Shown: piece after piece, positions 1-5,460 of the stretch | Layout of the letters: each line of letters starts with the position of its first letter | Numbering within the stretch: the stretch's first letter is position 1 | Source: Desulfobacteraceae bacterium | Lineage (GTDB): Bacteria > Desulfobacterota > DSM-4660 > Desulfatiglandales > Desulfatiglandaceae | DNA: 5,460 nucleotides | Direction of reading: 5' to 3' | Assembly (NCBI GenBank): GCA_030597505.1 | Contig: JAUVRS010000193.1 | Location: forward strand, 1-5,460 | Position numbers and translations under genes: made by a program | The notes under the pieces: generated by a model | The model's input: only the letters and a program-made list of their open reading frames with translations | Database searches by the model: none | What the model was told of the DNA's origin: nothing

Positions 1-1017
1 GACGAAGATACAATGGAAAGCCTTAAATACATGAAGACATCAGGCCGTCATATGGCTCACCTCACCAGTCAATTGCTGGCCTATTCAAGGGGAGGGAAAT
101 ATAATCCGCAGGTTTTGTCATTGAGTGATTTTGTAGAAGATACCCTTCCACTGATTAAGCACACCTTTGATCCTGCCGTGCGTGTGGAAACCGACCTTCC
201 GCTGGATGTCATGGATGTAAAGGCCGACTCCACCCAGATGCAGATCGTCCTCTCAGCCGTAATAGCCAATTCAAATGAGGCCATAGAGGTCCCTGGGCGC
301 ATCAGGATTTCTACCAGAAATATGGACCTTGACCAAGCGTTCATAAAGGATCACCCTGGTCTCATGCAAGGCCCCCATGTCTGTCTTTCCATTGAAGATG
401 ACGGGAAGGGTATGGATGAAGAGACAAGGGAAAGGATATTTGATCCGTTTTTTACCACCCATTTTATGGGTCGTGGGCTTGGCATGGCGTCTGTTTACGG
501 CATTATCAAGAATCACGATGGCAGCATCACGGTGGACTCAGAACCGGGCGCAGGGACTGTGGTCCGCATCTATCTCCCTGCTATTAAGGCAGAGGAAGAC
601 GTAAAGAGAAAGGTGGGCGCCAGGCCGGAGCTGGAATCGCCCACGGGTAAAGCTACCATACTGGTCATAGAGGATCAAGAAGATGTCATGGTGCTAACCC
701 GGCAAGTGTTGGAGACACTTGGTTACAGGGTTTTGGCGGCTGAGACCGGGAAAAAGGCAATTGAGATTGCCAAGACTTTTGATGGTCAGATTGGCCTTGC
801 CTTATTGGATATTAAGTTGCCAGATATGGGTGGTGACGAGGTGTATCCTCTTATCATGGAAGCAAGACCGAACCTGAAAGTGATCGTTTGCAGTGGCTAT
901 AGCATCGATGGCCCGCCCCAGGACATTCTTGATGCAGGTGCCGAGGGATTTATTCAAAAACCGTTTTCGATCTCGGTAATTGCTGATAAATTGAAGGAAG
1001 TGTTGGGAGAAAAATAG
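1..1017 (+). CDS. Hybrid sensor histidine kinase with C-terminal receiver domain (5' partial)
   Basis: This is the C-terminal 338 residues of a hybrid two-component kinase; the frame is open to the first base, so the start lies upstream and the ATG at 13 is internal. Residues are numbered from base 1. Residues 1-32 are the end of the HisKA dimerisation domain (ending in LLAYSRGGKY); the phospho-accepting His-box is outside the window. The HATPase domain spans about 70-195: N-box Asn90, G1 box DDGKGM from Asp133, F-box FDPFFTT at 147-153, and G2 box GRGLG at 157-161. A linker leads to a receiver domain at about 219-335, with acidic pair Glu224/Asp225, phosphoacceptor Asp270, Ser298 and Lys320 in QKPF. 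All residues needed for ATP binding and receiver phosphorylation are present. No DNA-binding or HPt domain follows, so output must pass to a separate partner or act by feedback. The sensed signal is unknown because the sensor region is missing. A 35-base gap separates it from the next gene, so co-transcription is plausible. Confidence 0.93.
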   Translation, partial: DEDTMESLKYMKTSGRHMAHLTSQLLAYSRGGKYNPQVLSLSDFVEDTLPLIKHTFDPAVRVETDLPLDVMDVKADSTQMQIVLSAVIANSNEAIEVPGRIRISTRNMDLDQAFIKDHPGLMQGPHVCLSIEDDGKGMDEETRERIFDPFFTTHFMGRGLGMASVYGIIKNHDGSITVDSEPGAGTVVRIYLPAIKAEEDVKRKVGARPELESPTGKATILVIEDQEDVMVLTRQVLETLGYRVLAAETGKKAIEIAKTFDGQIGLALLDIKLPDMGGDEVYPLIMEARPNLKVIVCSGYSIDGPPQDILDAGAEGFIQKPFSISVIADKLKEVLGEK

Positions 1018-1038
1018 ACCATGTTTGCAGGTCAGAAC

Positions 1039-1043
1039 GGAGG
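1039..1043 (+). promoter_or_regulatory. Shine-Dalgarno site of the CoA-transferase gene
   Basis: GGAGG, continuing into AGAG, lies nine bases before the ATG at 1053. It is a strong, well-spaced ribosome binding site and supports that ATG as the start. It also argues that this gene is translated independently of the kinase upstream rather than by coupling. Confidence 0.8.
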
Positions 1044-1052
1044 AGAGAAGGT

Positions 1053-2246
1053 ATGTCAGGACCATTAGATGGCGTGAACGTGTTAAGTTTTGGACGGGTT
1101 TTGGCCGGACCATATGCGGCTATGTTGATGGCTGATATGGGAGCGGAGGTCATCAAAATTGAGTCTGCTGAAAACGGCGACATGGCCCGGCGTAATGGCC
1201 CATTCATTGGTGACGTGAGTTCCTATTTCCTCAGCATCAACAGGGGTAAAAAGAGCTTTACTTTGAACCTGCGTCATGAAAAGGCCAAAGGACTTATCAA
1301 AGAACTGATTTCCAAAGTGGATATTCTGCTGGAGAACTTTCGGCCGGGAGTTATGAAAAAGATGGGGCTTGATTATAACACGATCAAGGACCTGAATCCG
1401 GGTCTGCTGTATGTTTCGATTTCCGGATTTGGTCAGTACGGGGAATACTCTCAAAGGCCTGCTTTTGATATGATTGCCCAAGGCATGGGTGGAACGGTGA
1501 GCATTACGGGTGAACCGGGACGACCGCCTGTTCGTGTTGGCTATTCAATTGGGGATTTAGGATCGGCTCTCTATGCGGTGACAGCTACGATGGCGGCGTT
1601 ATACGAACGGGAAAAAACCGGACGGGGCCAACATATCGACGTGGCTATGCTCGATTGTCAGGTAGCCCTATGTGAAAATGCCTGCGCACGTTATTTTGCA
1701 ACCGGAGAGATACCTCAGCCCATTGGCACCAGACACCCTATTGTGACGCCGTTCCAGGTTTTTCCAACCCAGACCCATGATATGGTCGTGGCCAGCTTTA
1801 AGGACGAAGACTGGATTACTTTGTGTCAGACCATCGGCAGAGAGGAATGGATTGAGGATGAGCGGTTTAATGCCATGGAGAAGCGGACAGCTAACCATGC
1901 TGAACTGGAACCGTTGCTTATAGAGGTTTTTCTTGAGAAGCCCCGGGACGAGTGGCTGGATCTTTTTGGCAAGGTGGGGGTTATAGCCGGACCAGTGAAC
2001 AACATCGAACAGGTGCTCACCGATCCACACGTGAACGCACGTGAGATGGTTCTCAATGTAAGACATAGTCGTATGGGTGATATGAAGGTGGTGGGCACGC
2101 CCATGAAGTTTTCTCGTACCCCGTGCAGTGTCCAAAAGGCATCACCAGACCTTGGTGAGCATACCCATGAAATACTGGAAGAGATGCTGAACCTTTCGCA
2201 CAAAGAAATCGACCGTCTCAAGGAAGAAGGGGTTATAGGGAAATGA
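1053..2246 (+). CDS. CaiB/BaiF (class III) CoA-transferase
   Basis: A complete 397-residue protein, the usual length for family III CoA-transferases. These are cytoplasmic dimers of interlocked rings that move CoA between carboxylic acids through an aspartyl-CoA thioester; some relatives are racemases. The N-terminus (PLDGVNVLSFGRVLAGPYAA, residues 4-23) and GAEVIKIE (30-37) form the CoA-binding start of the fold. NRGKKS lies at 63-68, ENFRPGV at 94-100 and the TGRGQHIDVAM stretch near 188-198. Asp168, in GYSIGDLGSAL, aligns with the catalytic Asp169 of formyl-CoA transferase (Frc). Compared from memory with Frc, Gln17 is Leu17 and Trp48 is Asn48, so formate/oxalate specificity is unlikely. 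The start is fixed by a strong ribosome binding site. The stop overlaps the next gene's start by four bases (ATGA), which implies translational coupling and a shared pathway with the hydrolase. Family assignment is firm; the acid substrates are unknown, and an AMACR-type racemase is the main alternative. Confidence 0.93.
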   Translation: MSGPLDGVNVLSFGRVLAGPYAAMLMADMGAEVIKIESAENGDMARRNGPFIGDVSSYFLSINRGKKSFTLNLRHEKAKGLIKELISKVDILLENFRPGVMKKMGLDYNTIKDLNPGLLYVSISGFGQYGEYSQRPAFDMIAQGMGGTVSITGEPGRPPVRVGYSIGDLGSALYAVTATMAALYEREKTGRGQHIDVAMLDCQVALCENACARYFATGEIPQPIGTRHPIVTPFQVFPTQTHDMVVASFKDEDWITLCQTIGREEWIEDERFNAMEKRTANHAELEPLLIEVFLEKPRDEWLDLFGKVGVIAGPVNNIEQVLTDPHVNAREMVLNVRHSRMGDMKVVGTPMKFSRTPCSVQKASPDLGEHTHEILEEMLNLSHKEIDRLKEEGVIGK

Positions 2247-3019
2247 CTATGGGCGTGGAGAAAATCTATATCCTGCCGGGAGGTCTGCTTGATATCGACC
2301 GCTCTATATTCTTATCCAGTGTGGATATGGGCCAAATGATCAAAGCACCTGTATATTCTGTGCTACTTATGCATTCTCAGGGCCCGATTCTGATAGACCT
2401 CGGGCTCAATCCGGATGGCGTTAAAGAACCGACGCGGGCTTGGGGGGCAAGGGCCAAACTGATCAAACCCCATTTGAGCGAGGATGACGACGTTCGGGAG
2501 CGTTTAAAAGAAGTCGGCCTTTCGGTCTTGGATATAAAGATGGTTATTTTGACACATATGCATTGGGACCACACCGGGGCTTTGCGATTTTTTACGCATT
2601 GCCCCATTGTTGTTCAGAGAGACGAACACCGTTTCGCGTTTAGTCCTGACCCATTTATTTCAGCGCCGTACATGCCCAACCATTTTCAACATCCTGTGAA
2701 TTATAAACTTATGGATGGAGACGGCCTGGTCGCCCCAGGCATCTCCGTTATAAAAACCCCGGGGCACACGCCCGGTCACCAGTCTGTACTGGTTAGGTTG
2801 GCTGATGGAAAAGCCTATATTTTTCCTGGGGATGCTATTCCCCTGATGGAGAATCTGACGCGTAAGATACCATTGGGAAATGTTTGCAGTGCGAAGCAGT
2901 CTTTTGAGAGCCTTTATCGCCTGGAGCATCTGTCTCATTTGCTGGATGCAACAATTATTCCCTCCCACGATCTGGCTGTTTTCGAGAAAATGGATAAAGT
3001 CCCTGAAGCCCTGGCGTGA
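2243..3019 (+). CDS. Metallo-beta-lactamase-fold hydrolase, N-acyl homoserine lactonase (AiiA)-like
   Basis: A complete 258-residue dinuclear-metal hydrolase, close to the roughly 250 residues of AiiA. The zinc motif HMHWDHTG begins at His105 (His105, His107, Asp109, His110). Further ligands are His175 in TPGHTPGHQS, bridging Asp197 in PGDA, and His242 in PSHD, so the full set is present. The resemblance to AiiA extends beyond the motifs: KIYILPGG at the N-terminus, the APVYSVLL...GPILIDLG segment (35-54), PIVVQRDE (121-128) and NYKLMDGD (153-160) all have close counterparts. The position matching AiiA Tyr194, three residues after the bridging Asp, appears to be Pro200, so lactonase activity on acyl homoserine lactones is uncertain. 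Other lactones or esters are possible. No signal peptide is seen, so it is cytoplasmic. It starts inside the CoA-transferase stop codon (ATGA). A second ATG at 2249 has AGGG eight bases before it and could be the real start. The family is secure; the substrate is not. Confidence 0.88.
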   Translation: MTMGVEKIYILPGGLLDIDRSIFLSSVDMGQMIKAPVYSVLLMHSQGPILIDLGLNPDGVKEPTRAWGARAKLIKPHLSEDDDVRERLKEVGLSVLDIKMVILTHMHWDHTGALRFFTHCPIVVQRDEHRFAFSPDPFISAPYMPNHFQHPVNYKLMDGDGLVAPGISVIKTPGHTPGHQSVLVRLADGKAYIFPGDAIPLMENLTRKIPLGNVCSAKQSFESLYRLEHLSHLLDATIIPSHDLAVFEKMDKVPEALA

Positions 3020-3022
3020 TCC

Positions 3023-3043
3023 GGGTGATCGTTGCACCCTTTT
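3023..3043 (+). terminator. Putative intrinsic terminator after the CoA-transferase/hydrolase operon
   Basis: Four bases after the hydrolase stop, GGGTG (3023-3027) and CACCC (3035-3039) form a five-pair stem around a seven-base loop, followed directly by TTTT (3040-3043). The position is right for ending the plus-strand operon before it runs into the convergent hemW. The stem is short and the T-run is only four, so efficiency may be modest. The minus-strand reading of the same hairpin has no T-run after it. Confidence 0.5.
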
Positions 3044-3054
3044 GATCAAATAGA

Positions 3055-4176
3055 TCAGCAAAAGAGGAGGGGCAGACTGTCCGCCACCAGAAAACCCTTT
3101 GGGGTTGGAAGGATTTTGTTGTTTTCACGGGTCACCAGACCTGATTGACACAGCTCGTTGATAATCTCATGGGCCTGGGAGTGATTGTGGAAAAGGGTCT
3201 CATCCAGCCCTTCTTTTGTACGGAACCCCAGGGCCAGGGATTCAAGAAATGCCTGATCCGGTGAAAGTTTCTCGTATCCGTCAACAGCCGATCGGCCGTT
3301 GAGCAGGCGATCACTGTAGCGGGACACAGACTTCACATTCCACCACCGTTCTTCTTTCAAAAAGGAATGGGCCGAAGGTCCCAGCCCGAGATAGGGCTCG
3401 CGGTTCCAGTATTTCCGGTTGTGCCGGCATACGAGTTTTTTTTCTCTTGCAAAGTTTGAAACCTCGTAATGGTGGTATCCGCGACCGGTTAAGTGTTCGG
3501 TGGTGACGAGAAACAGGGCCCTTCCCATCTCTTCTTCCAAAAGGACAATCTCCCCCTCGTCACGCATCCTCCCAAAGGGCGTCCCCGTTGAAATCGTCAA
3601 CTCATAGCACGAGAGATGGGCGGGTTCAAGATCAAGTGCACGATCCAGAGTTCTGAGCCAGCCGGGTTTGGTCTGACCGGGCAAACCGTACATGAGATCA
3701 ATCCCAATATTGTCAAACCCGGCCCTGCGGAGAGAGTCAAACGCCTTTTCAGCCTGACCGGCGTTGTGTCTTCTTTTGAGAAAGCCAAGTTCCACATCGT
3801 CAAAAGATTGGACACCAAGACTGATGCGGTTGAATCCGAGGTCCTGAAAAAGGGCTGTTTTGTTGGGGGTCACATCGTCGGGGTTGCATTCTATGGTCAC
3901 CTCTGCGTCAGACGAGATGGTGAATTGGCGAAAAAGCCCTTTTGTCAGGGAGGTGAATGTCTGATCATCAAGAAGACTGGGCGTACCGCCACCCATGTAC
4001 AGAGAATCAAATAAAGGAAACCTGTCTTTGTATAGAGATGTTTCCCGCTCAAGGGCCGCCAGCCACTTGTCCATGTGAGACGGCGAGGTAACAGAATAGA
4101 AATCGCAATAGGGGCATTTGCTTTTACAGAAGGGCACGTGGACATAGAGTCCCGGCATCTGGGAATCATTCATCAT
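3055..4176 (-). CDS. hemW: Radical SAM family haem chaperone HemW
   Basis: A complete 373-residue protein, close to E. coli HemW in length. HemW proteins bind haem and are thought to deliver it to respiratory enzymes; they resemble oxygen-independent coproporphyrinogen III oxidase (HemN) and are often misannotated as such. The radical SAM motif CX3CX2C (Cys17, Cys21, Cys24, in PFCKSKCPYCDFY) binds the 4Fe-4S cluster. GGGTPS at 62-67 contacts S-adenosylmethionine, and IECNPDD (96-101) and RISLGVQSF (117-125) are typical of the family. HNRKYW at 252-257 matches the HNxxYW signature of HemW, thought to bind haem. The single Cys after the CX3CX2C Tyr and the absence of the longer HemN N-terminal extension favour HemW over HemN. 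The start overlaps the 3' end of lepA by 11 bases. Two adjacent ATGs (4176 and 4173) are both possible, and no clear ribosome binding site precedes them, which points to coupling with lepA translation. Confidence 0.93.
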   Translation of the reverse strand: MMNDSQMPGLYVHVPFCKSKCPYCDFYSVTSPSHMDKWLAALERETSLYKDRFPLFDSLYMGGGTPSLLDDQTFTSLTKGLFRQFTISSDAEVTIECNPDDVTPNKTALFQDLGFNRISLGVQSFDDVELGFLKRRHNAGQAEKAFDSLRRAGFDNIGIDLMYGLPGQTKPGWLRTLDRALDLEPAHLSCYELTISTGTPFGRMRDEGEIVLLEEEMGRALFLVTTEHLTGRGYHHYEVSNFAREKKLVCRHNRKYWNREPYLGLGPSAHSFLKEERWWNVKSVSRYSDRLLNGRSAVDGYEKLSPDQAFLESLALGFRTKEGLDETLFHNHSQAHEIINELCQSGLVTRENNKILPTPKGFLVADSLPLLFC

Positions 4177-5460
4177 CGGACTTCAAAATAGCAACAAAGG
4201 CGTTCTGAGGAATCATTACAGAACCCACCATCTTCATTCGTTTTTTCCCTTTTTTCTGTTTTTCCAGGAGTTTGCGCTTTCGGGTGATGTCTCCCCCGTA
4301 ACATTTGGCGGTCACGTCTTTTCTGAAAGGGGTGACGGTTGATCGTGAGATGATCTTTCCTCCGATGGCCCCCTGGATGGCAATCTTGAACTGATGTCTG
4401 GGGATTTCCTTTTTGAGCCGGTCACAGACCTTTACAGCCCATTCTCTCGCCCGGTCCCTGTGAACAATGAGTGAAAGGGCATCTACCCTTTCGCTGTTTA
4501 CCAGAATATCCAGTTTTGTGAGATCGCTCTCCCGGTAGTCGATGAGGTCATAATCAAAAGAACCGTATCCCTGGGTCAGGGTTTTGAGTTTGTCGTAGAA
4601 ATCGACAATTACCTCTGCAAGAGGCATTTCCAGGGTGATCTCGATTCGGCCCGGCGTTGGATAGGTGAATTGTGAGTTCACTCCCCGACGTTCCATACAC
4701 AATTTCATAACAGCGCCCATGTAACGTTCCGGGATGAGGATGCTTGCCCTGATGAAGGGTTCTGCTGAACTTCCGATAACAATCGGATCCGGGTAATACT
4801 GGGGGTTGTCAACCGTCAAGGTATCGCCGTTTTGGAGCGTAAACCTGTACTGGACGCTTGGTACGGTCATGATAAAATTCTGACCGTATTCGCGCTCAAG
4901 CCGCTGTTGAACGATTTCCAGATGAAGGAGTCCCAGGAAACCGCAGCGAAAACCCTGACCGAGGGCGGCAGAAGTGTCCTTCTGATAGGTCAACGCGGCA
5001 TCATTGAGTTTGTATTTTTCGAGGGCGTCCGCCAAGTCCTGGAAATCGTCAGAGGCGATAGGGTAAATGGAGGAAAAGACCACGGACTTGACCTCCTTGA
5101 AGCCTGGTAAAGGGGCCGGGGCGGGATCAGTGTCCAGGGTGATGGTGTCCCCCATGCTCGTGTCGCTCACGGTCTTGATCCCCGAAATAATATAGCCCAC
5201 TTCACCAGCAGAAAGCGAGGGGCGTGGTTCCCTTTGGATCCCAAAAACTCCCACTTCCTCCACCTTATAGACGGCGTTATTGGACATGAACCTGATGAGG
5301 TCTCCCGGTTTAAGGCTTCCGTCAAATAATCGACAACTGACGATGGTCCCTCTGAAAGGGTCATAGTTGGCATCAAAGATGAGGGCGCTTAGTGGGGCAT
5401 CTTTCTTGCCCTTTGGGGGCGGAACATATTTGGAAATGGCTTCGAGTACATCTTCAATCC
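4166..5460 (-). CDS. lepA: Elongation factor 4 (LepA), 5' partial
   Basis: This is the C-terminal 430 residues of the translational GTPase LepA/EF4. The frame stays open through the right edge, so the ATG at 5287 is internal. About 170 residues, including nearly all of the GTP-binding domain, lie outside the window, judging by the usual length near 600. Residues are numbered from the right edge. IEDVLEAISKYVPPP (1-15) is the end of the G domain; the beta-barrel domain II follows (DPFRGTIVSCRLFDGSLKPGD, about 33-53). GFRCGFLGLLHLEI at 169-182 is the hallmark EFG-III-like segment. GRIEITLEMPLAEVI belongs to the EFG-V-like domain. The LepA-specific C-terminal domain, with DVTAKCYGGD at 381-390 and the basic KKGKKRMK stretch near 402-410, separates it from EF-G and TetM. 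LepA binds ribosomes and has been linked to back-translocation and to 30S subunit assembly. It is followed by overlapping hemW, a gene order also known from Bacillus. The protein looks intact. Confidence 0.96.
   Translation of the reverse strand, partial: IEDVLEAISKYVPPPKGKKDAPLSALIFDANYDPFRGTIVSCRLFDGSLKPGDLIRFMSNNAVYKVEEVGVFGIQREPRPSLSAGEVGYIISGIKTVSDTSMGDTITLDTDPAPAPLPGFKEVKSVVFSSIYPIASDDFQDLADALEKYKLNDAALTYQKDTSAALGQGFRCGFLGLLHLEIVQQRLEREYGQNFIMTVPSVQYRFTLQNGDTLTVDNPQYYPDPIVIGSSAEPFIRASILIPERYMGAVMKLCMERRGVNSQFTYPTPGRIEITLEMPLAEVIVDFYDKLKTLTQGYGSFDYDLIDYRESDLTKLDILVNSERVDALSLIVHRDRAREWAVKVCDRLKKEIPRHQFKIAIQGAIGGKIISRSTVTPFRKDVTAKCYGGDITRKRKLLEKQKKGKKRMKMVGSVMIPQNAFVAILKSDDE

Noticed and set aside
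1021..1068. A 15-codon open frame between the kinase and the CoA-transferase, possibly a leader peptide
   Set aside because: It has no ribosome binding site of its own, no regulatory codon run and no attenuator hairpin; it overlaps the real ribosome binding site and start by chance.
1668..2135. A 155-codon open frame on the minus strand opposite the CoA-transferase
   Set aside because: It is fully antisense to a clear family member, and its translation shows no motif.
3043..3057. Inverted repeat TGATC-AAATA-GATCA, considered as a hemW terminator
   Set aside because: The stem is AT-rich, only five pairs long, overlaps the hemW stop codon, and is followed on the minus strand by A's rather than T's.
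3616..4014. A 132-codon open frame on the plus strand opposite hemW
   Set aside because: It lies wholly within the well-supported hemW gene, has no recognisable domain and no ribosome binding site; it is a shadow of codon bias.
3055..4176. Possible coproporphyrinogen III dehydrogenase (HemN)
   Set aside because: The length, the N-terminus close to the CX3CX2C motif and the HNxxYW signature fit HemW rather than true HemN.
4832..5110. A 92-codon open frame on the plus strand opposite lepA
   Set aside because: It is antisense to highly conserved LepA sequence and lacks any sign of coding function.
5167..5376. A 69-codon minus-strand frame overlapping lepA out of frame
   Set aside because: The lepA frame through this region matches known LepA domain II closely and continues to the window edge, so this is an out-of-frame shadow.

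Overview
The window reads as ordinary, dense bacterial chromosome with no mobile elements, CRISPR arrays or RNA genes visible. Moderate GC content, short intergenic gaps, a hybrid sensor kinase, a class III CoA-transferase and a lepA-hemW pair suggest a Gram-negative, possibly anaerobic organism, perhaps of the Desulfobacterota (old Deltaproteobacteria). That placement is an impression from protein style and gene order; no marker in the window settles it.

Left half, plus strand (1-3019): three genes read in the same direction. First is the 3' part of a hybrid histidine kinase, with the end of the dimerisation domain, the ATPase domain and a C-terminal receiver domain. After a 35-base gap with a strong ribosome binding site comes a full-length CaiB/BaiF (class III) CoA-transferase. 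Its stop overlaps, by ATGA, the start of a metallo-beta-lactamase-fold hydrolase whose whole length resembles the AiiA-type N-acyl homoserine lactonases. A hairpin followed by four T's just after the hydrolase probably ends the transcript.

Right half, minus strand (3055-5460): lepA (elongation factor 4), whose 5' end lies beyond the right edge of the window, overlaps the start of hemW, a radical SAM haem chaperone. This pairing is a known housekeeping arrangement. The two operons converge, and only 35 bases separate their stop codons.

The most interesting part is the CoA-transferase/lactonase-like pair behind a sensor kinase. The hydrolase keeps every expected metal ligand but appears to carry proline where AiiA has its active-site tyrosine. 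The transferase lacks the formyl-CoA transferase residues Gln17 and Trp48. The pair may therefore open a lactone or thioester-like substrate and move CoA onto or off an acid, but the substrate cannot be read from the sequence. I see no clear evidence of a wholly new system here.
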